A DNA stretch of 47,089 bases from Burkholderiales bacterium (GCA_028868895.1 JAGWTP010000018.1:1-47089); one strand, 5' to 3'. Counted from the stretch's first letter, positions 1 through 10,821 are shown. Numbers and translations: made by a program. Notes: generated by a model from the letters alone, not told the origin.

Positions 1-195
1 GATCTGGTTCTCGACGATGCGCGGCGCCTGCCCCGGGTAGGTGGTGCGGATGATCACCTGCACGTCCGACAGGTCGGGCAGCGCGTCGAGCGGCGTGCGC
101 AGCAGCGAGAACACGCCCCAGGCGGTCAGCATCACGGTGGCCAGCAGCACGAGGAACCGGTTCGCGATCGACCAACGGATCAGCCGCGCGATCAT
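1..195 (-). CDS. cusA: CusA-type copper/silver RND efflux transporter, N-terminal part only
   Basis: This is the first 65 codons of a heavy-metal RND pump; the rest lies beyond the left edge. CusA is the inner-membrane proton-driven trimer that exports Cu(I)/Ag(I) through CusB and CusC. The visible residues contain the first transmembrane helix after NRFLVLL and the family signature [15 protein letters not shown] followed by [12 protein letters not shown], which is close to E. coli CusA. The start ATG at 195 overlaps the cusB stop in an ATGA, so the two are translationally coupled. The family normally has a little over 1000 residues. Assignment to the monovalent-metal (Cus) rather than divalent (Czc) branch rests on this N-terminus and on the CusF domain in the neighbouring adaptor. 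Confidence 0.93.
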   Translation of the reverse strand, partial: MIARLIRWSIANRFLVLLATVMLTAWGVFSLLRTPLDALPDLSDVQVIIRTTYPGQAPRIVENQI

Positions 196-1910
196 CGCGC
201 GCCCCCCGCGCTGGCGGCGCTCGCGGCCGGCGGCGCGGCCGGCTGCGCGGCGGTCTGCGCTGTAGCCGGCGTGACCGAGGTCAGCTGCGGCAGGTCGTCC
301 TTGCCGATCACGAACTCGAACCGCACGCGGTCGCCGACACGCAGCCCGCGCGGCGCGCCGCTCGCCGGCAGCTTGAAGTCCATCGTCATCGCGCCCCATT
401 TCATCGACGCGATCGGCCCGTGCGACAGCGTCAGCGCGTCGGTGCCGATGTTGTCCACCCGGCCCTCGCCGACATGCAGCGGCGCGCTCGCGGTGGCCGC
501 GGCTGGCGCGGCTGGCGCGACGGAGCCAGCGAAGCCGGCGGCGGCGGTTGCGTTGGCCGCAGCCGCTGCGACCGATGCGCTCGCGGCCGGGCCGGCGCCT
601 TCCATGCGCGCCTCGACGCCGCGCAGGCTGGCCTCGGAGTCGATCAGGAACTGGCCCGACGCGACCACCTTCTGGCCGGCCTGCAGGCCGTGCAGGATCT
701 CGGTGCGCCCGCCGCTCTCCAGGCCGGTCTGCACATCCACGGGGCGGAAGCCGCCGTGGTCGTCGGCGAGCATCACGACCGCACGCCGGCCGGTCTGGAT
801 GACGGCTTCGCTGGGCACCAGCAGCGTCCTGGCGGCGCGCGTGTCGGCGCGCGTGTCGGTCAATTGCATCTGCACGAACATGCCCGGCAACAGCCGGTGG
901 CCGGGGTTGGCCAGCTCCATGCGCGCCGTCAGCGTGCGCGTGGCCGTGTTGACGTCGGGCAGGATCGCCTGCACCGTGCCGCTGAACGTGGTGCCCGGCA
1001 GCGACGGGCTCGTCGCTTGCACCCTGGCGCCCGGCCGCAGCAGCGCCGACTGGCTCTCCGGCACCTGCGCGTTGGCCCACACGCTGGCCAGGCCGTTGAT
1101 GCGGAACAGCGTCGCGCCGGGCATCACCGTCATGCCCTGGCGCGCCAGCAGTTCGACCACCACGCCGCCGATCGGCGCCACCAGCGTGAGGCGCGGCTGG
1201 GTCTTGCCGGTGGTCTCGACCAAACGGATCTGCGCCTCGCTCATGCCGGCCTGGCGCATGCGCTGGCGCGCGCCGTCGACCAGCACCGCGAGGTCGGGGC
1301 CCTGCATGCGCCGCACCGCCAGGAACTCTTCCTGTGCGGCGATCCAGTCGGGCACGTACAGGTCGACCAGCGGCTGGCCGGCGGCCACCGGGTCGAGCGT
1401 GGCGCGCACATAGAGGTGTTCGACATAGCCGGTGGCGCGCGCCTGCACGATCGCCTGGTCGCGCTCGTCGAAGGCGATCGCGCCGACCGCCGAGACCTGC
1501 GGCGCAAGCTCGCCCTCGGTCACCAGCGCGGTGCGCACGCCCAGGCTCTGCTGCATGCGCGGGCTCACGCCGACCTGGTTCGTGTCGGCGGCGTTGTCGG
1601 CATAGACCGGCACCAGCATCATGTCCATGAACGGCGACTTGCCGGGCTTGTCGAACCGGGTCGCGGGCACCATCGGGTCGTGGTAGTACAGGATCTTCTT
1701 GCCGTTGGCCGGGTCGATGTCGCCGGCGCGCAAGCCGGCCGGGGCCGGGCCGGCGCCGGAAGGCGCTGCCGGCGCGGTCGCGCGACCGCCGGCGGCGGGC
1801 GCGCCGGCCAGCGCCTTGCCACGCTGCAGGCCGGTGGCATACAGGCCATAGCCGGCCGCGCCGACGAGGGCGACGGCGACCGCGCCGATCAGAAGGTGCT
1901 TGAGGTTCAT
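192..1910 (-). CDS. cusB: CusB-type periplasmic adaptor with fused C-terminal CusF domain
   Basis: This 572-residue membrane-fusion protein links the CusA pump to the CusC outer-membrane channel and hands periplasmic Cu(I)/Ag(I) to the pump. It has an N-terminal membrane anchor (about residues 5–27), a low-complexity linker, a heavy-metal-binding YHS-like motif at about 73–104 (YYHDPMVPA, then [14 protein letters not shown]), and the usual barrel-sandwich and hairpin regions. After an Ala-rich linker a CusF-like OB domain sits at about 481–550, with the metal ligands in order: His497, Trp505, Met508 and Met510 (KWGAMTM). In E. coli CusF is a separate gene, so here the chaperone is fused to the adaptor. 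The start lies 2 bp after the cusC stop; the stop overlaps the cusA start. Confidence 0.93.
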   Translation of the reverse strand: MNLKHLLIGAVAVALVGAAGYGLYATGLQRGKALAGAPAAGGRATAPAAPSGAGPAPAGLRAGDIDPANGKKILYYHDPMVPATRFDKPGKSPFMDMMLVPVYADNAADTNQVGVSPRMQQSLGVRTALVTEGELAPQVSAVGAIAFDERDQAIVQARATGYVEHLYVRATLDPVAAGQPLVDLYVPDWIAAQEEFLAVRRMQGPDLAVLVDGARQRMRQAGMSEAQIRLVETTGKTQPRLTLVAPIGGVVVELLARQGMTVMPGATLFRINGLASVWANAQVPESQSALLRPGARVQATSPSLPGTTFSGTVQAILPDVNTATRTLTARMELANPGHRLLPGMFVQMQLTDTRADTRAARTLLVPSEAVIQTGRRAVVMLADDHGGFRPVDVQTGLESGGRTEILHGLQAGQKVVASGQFLIDSEASLRGVEARMEGAGPAASASVAAAAANATAAAGFAGSVAPAAPAAATASAPLHVGEGRVDNIGTDALTLSHGPIASMKWGAMTMDFKLPASGAPRGLRVGDRVRFEFVIGKDDLPQLTSVTPATAQTAAQPAAPPAASAASAGGAR

Positions 1911-1912
1911 GG

Positions 1913-3316
<1,404 letters not shown>

Positions 3317-3449
3317 GAAATCTCCAGACTGCGAACCGTGGGTGTCGTGGCCCGATCGACCGCCGCGAAGGCGGCTCGTGGTGGCGCACGGGCATGGCGT
3401 CGGCGCCGGCTGGACCGTCACGGTCGTCGGCGCAGCGTCGTCTGGCGGA

Positions 3450-3899
3450 TCAGATTCGGTAGACGCAGTGCAGCGTGGTGTGCGGCGGTGAGGCCGCCAC
3501 GAGTGCACTTGCCAGACCCGCCGCGCGGCGCGCTGGCAGGGCCGTGTGCGGCACCCACGGAGTGGCGTACAGGGCGGTCAGCAGCACCGCCGGCACGGCG
3601 GGCGTGGACACCAGGTCGCTTTGCTGGCCGTACTTGCAGTGCTCGGCGCACAGATTGGGCGCCGCCGGGTCGGTCGCGCCGGTCATGCCGGTCATGCCGT
3701 CGCAGCCGGCTGACGCGACCGCGGTCTTGTCGGTGGTGGCGTCGACCGGGTCGGCGCTGGCGGCATCGTTCGCCATCGCCATGCTCGCCGTCGATGCCGC
3801 CGTGAGCGCCGGGCAAGCGTAGGCAAGGACCGCAAACTGCGCCAGCAGCAGGATGCCGATCAGGCCACGGGCCACCGCCCTGCGCAGGCCGCGCGTCAT
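3450..3899 (-). CDS. Small exported Cys/Met-containing protein upstream of cusCBA
   Basis: This 149-residue protein starts at ATG 3899 (MTRGLRRAVARGLIGILLL). It has an N-terminal signal or anchor ending near AYACP, then a segment with several Met (MAMAND, CDGMTGMTG) and a CxxHC motif (NLCAEHCKYG). Small proteins of this build are common beside copper-resistance genes in Burkholderiales and recall the CopL type, so a periplasmic copper-sensing or copper-binding role is plausible. That is inference from motif and position. It lies 133 bp upstream of cusC on the same strand and is probably co-transcribed. I cannot give it a firm family name. Longer upstream starts are rejected because they add a low-complexity stretch across the intergenic region. 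Confidence 0.75.
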   Translation of the reverse strand: MTRGLRRAVARGLIGILLLAQFAVLAYACPALTAASTASMAMANDAASADPVDATTDKTAVASAGCDGMTGMTGATDPAAPNLCAEHCKYGQQSDLVSTPAVPAVLLTALYATPWVPHTALPARRAAGLASALVAASPPHTTLHCVYRI

Positions 3900-4245
3900 G
3901 AGCGTCGCTCCGGCGCCTGCGTCACCCCGGCGCCGCCATGGGCGGGGGGCTCGGGCAGGCGGCGATCGATCGTGGAAGCGGCCATCGATGGTGCAGGTGG
4001 GTGGGGCGAGGCGGGTTGCGAAGATCGCCGTCGGCCGGATTCTAGGGGCTTCGATCGATGCCCGATGCCCGATGCGCGCCGGGCCGGCGTCGACCGTGCC
4101 CATCGGCCGCATCGGCCCCAGCGCAGCATGCAAGGCTGCGCCCGCGATGCGACCGCGCGCACGGGCGGATTTGAGCGGCGGCGCCAATTGGCGAGAATCG
4201 ACGCCTGCAACGACTCGTGCGGCCCGGCGCCGAACTGGCTCTCTC
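3900..4245. promoter_or_regulatory. 346-bp divergent promoter region between the copper genes and the second RND pump
   Basis: No convincing gene is seen here. A 12-bp perfect palindrome CGCCAATTGGCG lies at 4182–4193. A weak sigma70-like pair for the plus-strand pump could be TTGAGC at 4171–4176 and GAGAAT at 4193–4198 with a 16-bp spacer, which would place the palindrome over the -10 as a possible operator. A short GATGCCC-type direct repeat occurs near 4058–4075. No clear CueR- or CusR-type box was found by eye. Confidence 0.35.
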
Positions 4246-5412
4246 ATGAACAAAGCGGTGATGGGTTGGGGGGCCGCGGCCGTGATCGTCGCGGCGGGCT
4301 GCGGCAACGAGGCGGCCCAACCCGCCGCGGCTGCGCGTGCGGTGGCGGGCGCGGGGCCGGCGTCCGCTGCGGCGTCACCCACCGGCGGGCCGGTGAGCGT
4401 GACCACGGTGGCGGCGCTGCAGCGCGATGTGCCGGTCACACTCGAAGCCACCGGCACGGTCAGCTCGCTGAACAGCGTCGACATCCGCCCGCAGGTCGCC
4501 AGCGTGATCACCCGGGTCCACATCCGCGAGGGTCAGTTCGTGAAGGCCGGGCAGTTGCTGTTCACGCTCGACGCGCGCGTCGATGAAGTCAACCTGGCCA
4601 AGGCCCGCGCCCAGCTCGCGAGGGACACCGCCACGCTCGCCGACGCACAGCGCCAGCTGGCGCGCAACCGCGACCTGCTGGCGCAGAAGTTCGTCTCGCA
4701 GGGTTCGGTGGACACCAGCCAGACGCTGGTCGAGACCCAGCAGGCGGTGGTCACCACCGACCGCGCGGCGGTCGACGCGGCGCTGGTGGCGCTTTCGTTC
4801 GATCGCATCAGCGCGCCGACGGCCGGGCGCGCCGGTGCGATCAACGTCTATGCCGGCAGCACCGTGCAGCCGGGTGGTACCGCGCTCGTCACCATCACCC
4901 AGCTCGACCCGATCGCGGTGAGCTTCAACCTGCCGCAGCGCGACCTGGGCGCCGCGCTGCAGACCTTGCGCGAAGGGGGCGGCAAGGTCGTCGCGGTGTT
5001 GCCGGACGGGCGCGGCGAGCTCGTCGGCACGCTGCGGTTCGTCGACAACGTCGTCGATGCGAGTTCCGGCACGGTGCGCGCGAAGGCGCAGTTCGACAAC
5101 GCCGGCCAGGCGCTGTGGCCGGGGGCGTTCGTCAAGGTGCGGCTGGTCGTGCGCACGCTCAAGGGCGCGATCGTGGTGCCGCAGGCGGCGGTGATCCAGG
5201 CGCCGCGCGGCGCCATCGTCTACACCGTCGGGCCCGACCACAAGGCGCTCGCGCGGCGCGTGGACTTGCTCTATGCGAGCGGGCCCGATGCGGTGGCCAG
5301 CGGCGTGGCGGCGGGCGAGCGCGTGGTCGTCGACGGCCGGCAGAACCTGCGCACCGGCAGCTCCGTCGTCGAGCGCGCGCCGACCGGCAATGCCGCGGTG
5401 CTCGCGCCATGA
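4246..5412 (+). CDS. RND efflux periplasmic adaptor (MdtA/AcrA-like lipoprotein)
   Basis: This 388-residue membrane-fusion protein is the periplasmic adaptor of the RND pump encoded next. The N-terminus MNKAVMGWGAAAVIVAAGCG ends in a lipobox (VAAGC), so it should be lipid-anchored. Then come a biotinyl-lipoyl-like half (VSSLNSVDIRPQVASVITRV, REGQFVKAGQLLFTLD), a helical hairpin (about residues 115–160), the second lipoyl half (ISAPTAGRAGAINVYAGSTV) and the beta-barrel. The ATG at 4246 is chosen because it begins the lipoprotein signal; earlier in-frame codons only add non-signal sequence. Its stop overlaps the pump start (ATGA). No TolC partner lies next to it, so it probably shares an outer-membrane channel encoded elsewhere. 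The substrate cannot be read from sequence. Confidence 0.9.
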   Translation: MNKAVMGWGAAAVIVAAGCGNEAAQPAAAARAVAGAGPASAAASPTGGPVSVTTVAALQRDVPVTLEATGTVSSLNSVDIRPQVASVITRVHIREGQFVKAGQLLFTLDARVDEVNLAKARAQLARDTATLADAQRQLARNRDLLAQKFVSQGSVDTSQTLVETQQAVVTTDRAAVDAALVALSFDRISAPTAGRAGAINVYAGSTVQPGGTALVTITQLDPIAVSFNLPQRDLGAALQTLREGGGKVVAVLPDGRGELVGTLRFVDNVVDASSGTVRAKAQFDNAGQALWPGAFVKVRLVVRTLKGAIVVPQAAVIQAPRGAIVYTVGPDHKALARRVDLLYASGPDAVASGVAAGERVVVDGRQNLRTGSSVVERAPTGNAAVLAP

Positions 5413-8400
5413 ACCTGTCGGAGCCGTTCATCCGCCGTCCGGTGCTGACGGTGCTGCTCAATGCGGCGATCGTCGCGGCCGGTGTGATCGCGTACGGCCG
5501 CATCCCGGTCGCGGCCTTGCCGAGCTACGACACGCCGGTCATCAGCGTCTCGGCGGACCTGCCCGGTGCGAGCCCCGAGACGATGGCGGCGTCGGTGGCG
5601 TTGCCGCTCGAGAAGCAGTTCGAGACGATCTCCGGGCTGAGCGTGATCAGCTCCAGCAGCACGCTGGGCTCGACCTCGCTGACGCTCGAGTTCGACCCCG
5701 GCCGCAACATCGACGCCGCCTCGGTGGATGTGCAGGCCGCGCTGCTGCGCGCGCAGCGTGCGCTGCCGCTGGAGATGACGGCGCCGCCGTCGTATCGCAA
5801 GGTCAACCCGGCCGATGCGCCGGTGCTGTTCATGGCGCTGACCTCGCCGTCGCTGAACCTGTCGGATCTCAACGACTACGCCGAGCACCTGATCTCGCCC
5901 ACGCTGTCCACGCTCGACGGCGTGGCCCAGGTCAACATCTTCGGCCAAAAGCGCTACGCGGTGCGGGTGCGCGTGCACCCGCAAGCGCTGGCGCAGCGCG
6001 ACATCGGCCTGGACGAACTCGGCGCGGTGCTGACCGCGGCCAACGCCAACACGCCCGTGGGTACGCTCGAGGGCGCGCAACAGACGCTGACGCTGCAGGC
6101 CAACCGCCAGCTCCGCAACGCCGCCGAGTTCGCCGACCTGATCGTCAGCACCCGTGGCGGCAACCCGGTCCGGCTGCGCGACGTGGCGTCGGTCGAAGAC
6201 AGCTACGAATCGGTCAGGACCTACGCCAGCTTCAACGGCGAGCGCTCGATCTCGCTGGCGGTGTACCGCCAGCCGGGCGCCAACACCGTGAAGGTGGTCG
6301 ATGCGGTGCGCGCGGCGCTGCCGGAATTCCGCGCGCAGCTGCCGCACTCGGTGACGGTGTCGCTGGTCAACGATCGATCGGTGTCGGTGCGCGCCGCGTT
6401 GCACGACGTGACGCTGACGCTGCTCGGCACGATCGTGCTCGTGGTGCTGGTGATGTTCCTGTTCCTGCGCCGCTTTGTCGCCACGGCGATCCCGACGCTG
6501 TCGCTGCCGGTGTCGCTGGTCGGTGCGATCTCGCTGTTGTGGGCCTTCGGCTACTCGCTGGACAACGTCTCGCTGCTGGGCATCACGCTGGCGGTCGGCC
6601 TGGTGGTCGACGACGCGATCGTGATGCTCGAGAACATCATCCGCCACGTGGAGGGCGGCATGCCGCCGTTCCAGGCGGCGCTGCGCGGCTCGCGCGAAGT
6701 GGGATTCACGATCGTGTCGATCTCGAGTTCGCTGATCGCGGTGTTCATCCCGATCTTCTTCATGCCGGGCGTGATCGGGCTGCTGTTTCACGAGTTCGCG
6801 GTGGTCGTGACGCTGGCGATCGTGGCGTCGGCCTTCGTCTCGCTGACGCTGGTGCCGATGCTGGCAAGCCGCTTCCTCTCCGACGAAGCCCACAAGAAAC
6901 CGCCCGGCCGGCTGGTGCGGTCGTTCGAGCGCGGCTTCGAGGCACTGCTGCGCGGCTACACGCGCTCGCTCGATGCGGCGCTGCGCCACCGCGCGCTGGT
7001 CGGCCTGGTCGCGTTGGCGACGCTGGTGGCAACGGCCTGGCTGTTCATCGCGATCCCGAAGGGCTTCTTCCCGCAAGAGGACATCGGCCAGATTCAGGTC
7101 AGCACCGAGGCCGCCGAAGACACCTCGTTCCCGGCGATGGTGCAGTTGCAGACGCGCGTGGCCACGGTGTTCCGCGAGGACCCGAACGTGGCGACGGTGA
7201 ATTCGTTCAATGGCGGCGGTGGCGCGCAGAACGTCGGGCGGCTGTTCATCAACCTCAAGCCCCGCGGCGAGCGCGCGCCGATGAAGCAGGTGGTCGAGGG
7301 GCTGCGTCGCAAGTTGCGCGAGGTGCCGGGCATCGCCGTGTTCATGCGGCCGATCCAGAACCTGCAGCTCGGTGGGCGGCCGAGCAAGGCGCAGTACCAG
7401 TACGTGCTCCAAAGCGTGCAGTCCGGCGAGCTCGCCAGCTGGGCGGAGCGGCTGCAGGATCCGATGCGCGCCGACCCGCTGTTTCGCGACGTCACCAGCG
7501 ACGCGCAGCTGCGCGGCCTGCAGGCGTCGCTGAAGATCGACCGTGACCACGCCGACACGTTGGGCGTGTCGATCGGTGCGGTGCGCAGCGCGCTGTACAG
7601 CGCGTTCGGCGAGCGCCAGGTGTCGACGATCTACACCAGCGTCGACAGCTACAAGGTCATCATGGAGATGGCGCCCGATGCGAAGCAGGACGAACGCGCG
7701 TTCGACGGCGTCTTCGTGCGCTCGCGCAGCGGCGCGCTCGTGCCGTTGTCGAGCTTCGCGACGGTCGAACGCACGATCGGGCCAACCGCGATCAACCACG
7801 TCGGCCAGTTGCAGGCGGTGACGGTGTCGTTCAACCTCGCCCCGGGCGCCGCGCTCGGCGACGCGACCGCGAAGATCGAAAAGTACCGCGAGCAGATTCG
7901 CATGCCGTCGACGGTGATCACCCGCTACGGCGGCGATGCGGCGGTGTTCAAGAGTTCGCAGGGCAGCCAGGCAATCCTGATCATCGGTGCGCTGCTGGTG
8001 ATCTATGTGCTGCTCGGCGTGCTGTACGAGAGCTACATCCACCCGTTGACGATCCTGGCCGGGCTGCCTTCGGCCGCGGTCGGCGCGCTGCTGATGCTCG
8101 AGCTGTTCGGCCAGGACCTGACGCTCATCGCCACCATCGGCATCCTGCTGCTGATCGGCATCGTCAAGAAGAACGCGATCATGATGATCGACTTCGCACT
8201 CGACGCGCAGCGTCACCGCGGCATGGCGCCGACGGCTGCAATCCGCGAGGCCTGCGTGCTGCGCTTTCGGCCGATCATGATGACCACGCTGGCAGCGCTG
8301 GCGGGGGCGCTGCCCATCGCGCTCGGCCTCGGCGCGGGCGCCGAATTGCGCCAGCCGCTGGGCCTGGCGGTGGTCGGCGGGCTGGTGTTCTCGCAGGCGA

Positions 8401-8510
8401 TCACGCTCTACATCACGCCGGTGATCTACCTCGCGCTCGACCGCTACAGCGGCACGGGGCCGGTGACGATTTCGGCGGCGCCGCCGGCCACGGCCGAAGA
8501 CGGGGCTTGA
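5409..8510 (+). CDS. RND multidrug efflux transporter, inner-membrane subunit (MdtB/MdtC/AcrB-like)
   Basis: This 1033-residue protein has the normal full length of the hydrophobe/amphiphile RND family. It begins MNLSEPFIRRPVLTVLLNAA, the typical first helix. TM4 has the proton-relay pair in GLVVDDAIVMLENI, and TM10 carries the essential lysine (GIVKKNAIMMIDFAL). The two large periplasmic loops are present and the C-terminus ends shortly after the last helix, so the gene looks intact. It couples proton influx to export of organic compounds. The start overlaps the adaptor stop by 4 bases. Sequence style (PSYDTPVISVSADLPGAS) is nearer to the MdtBC-like branch than to the metal branch seen in the upstream cus genes, so this is a second, distinct pump. 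Confidence 0.93.
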   Translation: MNLSEPFIRRPVLTVLLNAAIVAAGVIAYGRIPVAALPSYDTPVISVSADLPGASPETMAASVALPLEKQFETISGLSVISSSSTLGSTSLTLEFDPGRNIDAASVDVQAALLRAQRALPLEMTAPPSYRKVNPADAPVLFMALTSPSLNLSDLNDYAEHLISPTLSTLDGVAQVNIFGQKRYAVRVRVHPQALAQRDIGLDELGAVLTAANANTPVGTLEGAQQTLTLQANRQLRNAAEFADLIVSTRGGNPVRLRDVASVEDSYESVRTYASFNGERSISLAVYRQPGANTVKVVDAVRAALPEFRAQLPHSVTVSLVNDRSVSVRAALHDVTLTLLGTIVLVVLVMFLFLRRFVATAIPTLSLPVSLVGAISLLWAFGYSLDNVSLLGITLAVGLVVDDAIVMLENIIRHVEGGMPPFQAALRGSREVGFTIVSISSSLIAVFIPIFFMPGVIGLLFHEFAVVVTLAIVASAFVSLTLVPMLASRFLSDEAHKKPPGRLVRSFERGFEALLRGYTRSLDAALRHRALVGLVALATLVATAWLFIAIPKGFFPQEDIGQIQVSTEAAEDTSFPAMVQLQTRVATVFREDPNVATVNSFNGGGGAQNVGRLFINLKPRGERAPMKQVVEGLRRKLREVPGIAVFMRPIQNLQLGGRPSKAQYQYVLQSVQSGELASWAERLQDPMRADPLFRDVTSDAQLRGLQASLKIDRDHADTLGVSIGAVRSALYSAFGERQVSTIYTSVDSYKVIMEMAPDAKQDERAFDGVFVRSRSGALVPLSSFATVERTIGPTAINHVGQLQAVTVSFNLAPGAALGDATAKIEKYREQIRMPSTVITRYGGDAAVFKSSQGSQAILIIGALLVIYVLLGVLYESYIHPLTILAGLPSAAVGALLMLELFGQDLTLIATIGILLLIGIVKKNAIMMIDFALDAQRHRGMAPTAAIREACVLRFRPIMMTTLAALAGALPIALGLGAGAELRQPLGLAVVGGLVFSQAITLYITPVIYLALDRYSGTGPVTISAAPPATAEDGA

Positions 8511-8536
8511 GCGTGCGACGGTCCGCCGCGTGCGGA

Positions 8537-9058
8537 TCAGTGCAGCCGCGTGCCGCTCGGCGCCGTGTGCATCACCGTGAACACCGGCTCGCCGACGCTG
8601 GCGGCCTCGACCTCGGCGGCGGTGGCCGCGCGCACGTCGCGCACCACCAGGTCCAGGCGCAACGCGATACCGGCGAGCGGGTGGTTGCCGTCGAGCACGA
8701 CGTGGCCAGGGTAGACCTCGGTGACGGTGTAGATCGCGTCGGCCGGCATGCCGGGGGTGGCGGCGCCCGGAGGCACGCCATCGAACTGCATGCCGACCTC
8801 GACGGCGTCGGGAAACACCGAACGCGCCTCGAAGAAGACCAGCGCCGGGTCGTAGTCGCCGAACGCGTGCTCGGGCTCGAGGTGCAGCACGGTGGCGTAA
8901 CCGGCCGCCTGATCGGCCAGGGCTTCCTCGACCTTGGCGAGCAGGTCGTTGCCGCCGAAGAAGAACTCGACCGGGTCGGGCAATTCGTCGATCAGGTTGC
9001 CCTGGGCATCCTGCAACTTCCAGGTCAGGCTGACGACGCACGGGGGAGTGATGAGCAT
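8537..9058 (-). CDS. SlyD-like FKBP-type peptidyl-prolyl cis-trans isomerase
   Basis: This 173-residue protein catalyses prolyl isomerisation and probably acts as a cytoplasmic folding helper. It shows the FKBP/insert-in-flap order: VSLTWKLQDAQGNLIDELPD, FFFGGNDLLAKVEEAL, the GYATVLHLEPEHAFGDYDPALV core, the inserted chaperone flap, and DGNHPLAGIALRLDLVVRDV, which matches the NHPLAG signature. The C-terminus lacks the His/Cys-rich nickel tail of E. coli SlyD. The ATG at 9058 is preferred over one at 9076 because it begins the conserved strand directly. It is divergent from the oxygenase gene, with only 24 bp between the starts, so at least one promoter must lie inside the opposite coding region. 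Confidence 0.88.
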   Translation of the reverse strand: MLITPPCVVSLTWKLQDAQGNLIDELPDPVEFFFGGNDLLAKVEEALADQAAGYATVLHLEPEHAFGDYDPALVFFEARSVFPDAVEVGMQFDGVPPGAATPGMPADAIYTVTEVYPGHVVLDGNHPLAGIALRLDLVVRDVRAATAAEVEAASVGEPVFTVMHTAPSGTRLH

Positions 9059-9082
9059 CGGTCGATGATCGCACAATCACCC

Positions 9083-10234
9083 ATGGACATCACCCGCGAG
9101 ACCGCGTTGCTGGGCGGCATGTCGGCGCAGACTTTCATGCGCCGGCACTGGCAGAAGAAGCCGCTGCTGGTGCGCCAGGCCGTGCCTGGCGGGGTGGCCC
9201 TGCTGAGCCGCGCACGGCTCTTTGAACTGGCGGGGTCGGACGAGGTCGAGGCGCGCCTGGTCGTGCGCGAGCGGGGCCGCTGGTCGCTGCGACACGGGCC
9301 GCTCAAGCGCGCCGCGATCCCGCTGTTGAAGCGGCCGCACTGGACGCTGCTGGTGCAGGGGTTGGACCTGCACCTGCCGGCGGCGCGCGCGCTGCTGGAG
9401 CGGTTCCGCTTCGTGCCCGATGCGCGCCTTGACGACCTGATGCTGTCGTACGCCACCGATGGCGGCGGCGTCGGGCCGCATCTGGATTCGTACGATGTCT
9501 TCCTGCTGCAGGCGCAGGGGCGGCGGCGCTGGCGCATCGGCCGGATCGCGCATCCGCGACTTGTGCCTGACGTGCCGCTGAAGATCCTCGCGAACTTCGA
9601 GGCCGAACACGAATGGCTGCTGGAAGCCGGCGACATGCTCTACCTGCCGCCCGGCTGGGCGCACGACGGCGTGGCCGAAGGCGAGTGCCTGACGGCGTCG
9701 ATCGGTTTCCGGGCGAGCGGGCGCGACGAGATCGGCCGCGAGGTGCTGCAGCGCATGCTCGATGGTGCCGAGGCCGCGCAGCTTGGTGCGCTGTACCGCG
9801 ATCCACGCCAGGGCGCCACCGGCGAGCCCGGCCGCATCCCGGTGGCGCTGCAGGCCTTCGCTGCCGATGCGGTGGCGCGCTGGCTGGCCGATCCGGCGGC
9901 GATCGCCTGCGCGCTGGGCGAAGTCCTCAGCGAGCCCAAGCGCGGCGTCTGGTTCGAAGCGCCGGAGCCGGCCCCTGCAGGGTCCCCGGGCGCCGTGACG
10001 CTGGATCAGCGCACGCGCATGTTGTACGACCTGCGGCACGTCTTCATCAACGGTGAGTCGTTTCGCGGCGCCGGCCGCGATGCGAAACTGATGCGCCGCC
10101 TGGCCGACCGGCGTCGGCTCGAAGCGCGCGAGGTCGAAGCCTTGAGCCGCGAGGCCAGCGAGCTGCTCCGCGAGTGGCTTGCCGCCGGATGGCTGCGTGC
10201 CGTTGATGCAACGCAAGACGGAGGCGCGCCATGA
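9083..10234 (+). CDS. roxA: RoxA/YcfD-type JmjC ribosomal oxygenase (50S L16 arginine hydroxylase)
   Basis: This 383-residue protein closely follows the E. coli YcfD/RoxA pattern, a 2-oxoglutarate/Fe(II) oxygenase that hydroxylates an arginine of ribosomal protein L16. Near residue 22 it has the RHWQKKPLLVR start motif. It then has LMLSYATDGGGVGPHLDSYD with the iron ligands His133 and Asp135, GRRRWRIG, and the distal iron ligand His194 in YLPPGWAHDG. The C-terminal winged-helix dimer domain follows, so length and order fit a complete enzyme. The ATG at 9083 is used; an ATG six codons earlier is possible. The downstream gene overlaps its stop by four bases (ATGA). Confidence 0.9.
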   Translation: MDITRETALLGGMSAQTFMRRHWQKKPLLVRQAVPGGVALLSRARLFELAGSDEVEARLVVRERGRWSLRHGPLKRAAIPLLKRPHWTLLVQGLDLHLPAARALLERFRFVPDARLDDLMLSYATDGGGVGPHLDSYDVFLLQAQGRRRWRIGRIAHPRLVPDVPLKILANFEAEHEWLLEAGDMLYLPPGWAHDGVAEGECLTASIGFRASGRDEIGREVLQRMLDGAEAAQLGALYRDPRQGATGEPGRIPVALQAFAADAVARWLADPAAIACALGEVLSEPKRGVWFEAPEPAPAGSPGAVTLDQRTRMLYDLRHVFINGESFRGAGRDAKLMRRLADRRRLEAREVEALSREASELLREWLAAGWLRAVDATQDGGAP

Positions 10235-10719
10235 ACGCCCGCGACAGCACAGTGATACAAACCCGCGGCGAGTTCCACGCCGCATTGAAGCTCGCCTTCG
10301 CCGAAGCCGCCGAGCGCGGCAGCCGCGAGATCTGGCTGTGCGACGAAGACTACGCCGACTGGCCTCTCGGCGAACGCGCGGTAGTCGAGCAGTTGAGTTT
10401 GTGGGCGACATCGAGCCGCCGGCTCACGCTGCTGGCGCGCAGCTTCGACGAAGTGGCGCGGCGCCATGCGCGCTGGGTTGCCTGGCGGCGGCACTGGTCT
10501 CACATCGTGCACTGCCGCACCAACAATGACCTCGAAACCGGCGAAATGCCGACCCTGTTGCTGGCGTCGGGCACAACAAGCGTGCGGCTTTCCGACCCGG
10601 TGCACCACCGTGGGCTGGTCTCGCATGACATGGCCGACGAGATCCGATGCAAAGAGGCGATTGACGCGGTTTTGCAACGTTCGGTCGAGGCGTTTCCGGC
10701 GACGACAACCGGTCTCTAG
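10231..10719 (+). CDS. Small protein of unknown function coupled to roxA
   Basis: This 162-residue protein starts with an ATGA overlap of the oxygenase stop, so it is co-translated. It looks soluble and lacks a signal or membrane segment. The middle has REIWLCDEDYADWPLGERAVVEQLSLWA, and further on are SRRLTLLARSFDEVARRHARWVAWRRHW and PTLLLASGTTSVRLSDPVHH. The pattern (a positional statement such as DEDYADWPL, followed by a HKD-like alpha/beta layout) recalls small DUF7931-type proteins. That match is from memory and weak, and no catalytic residues can be assigned. The stop codon lies inside a 21-bp inverted repeat that may terminate the roxA transcript. Confidence 0.7.
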   Translation: MNARDSTVIQTRGEFHAALKLAFAEAAERGSREIWLCDEDYADWPLGERAVVEQLSLWATSSRRLTLLARSFDEVARRHARWVAWRRHWSHIVHCRTNNDLETGEMPTLLLASGTTSVRLSDPVHHRGLVSHDMADEIRCKEAIDAVLQRSVEAFPATTTGL

Positions 10720-10745
10720 GGAATCTCCCTAGAGCTGGTTATAAT
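10714..10745 (+). promoter_or_regulatory. 21-bp perfect inverted repeat abutting a TATAAT promoter element
   Basis: CTCTAGGGA and TCCCTAGAG form a perfect 9-bp inverted repeat with a 3-base centre at 10714–10734. It covers the stop codon of the preceding gene. A consensus -10, TATAAT, follows at 10740–10745; the matching -35 place is poor (TAGGGA). The repeat could be an operator for the lipoprotein promoter or a weak terminator of the roxA transcript. No T-run follows, which favours an operator. Confidence 0.5.
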
Positions 10746-10821
10746 TTAAGGCTAGGTTTTGGAGAAGCTCGAGCTTCCCTCTGCCTTTGAACGTTGGGGC
10801 TCTGCGAATGTAAGGGTTCCC

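Noticed and set aside
3900-4523. Longer versions of the Cys/Met-containing protein that start upstream of 3899
   Set aside because: The extra residues are low complexity, cross the divergent promoter region and overlap the start of the RND adaptor gene; the ATG at 3899 begins a proper signal peptide.
5271-9080. Very long minus-strand open frame (1269 codons) opposite the RND pump
   Set aside because: It lies antisense to a clear RND transporter and gives an Arg/His/Gln-rich product with no domain; it is a by-product of high GC at third codon positions.
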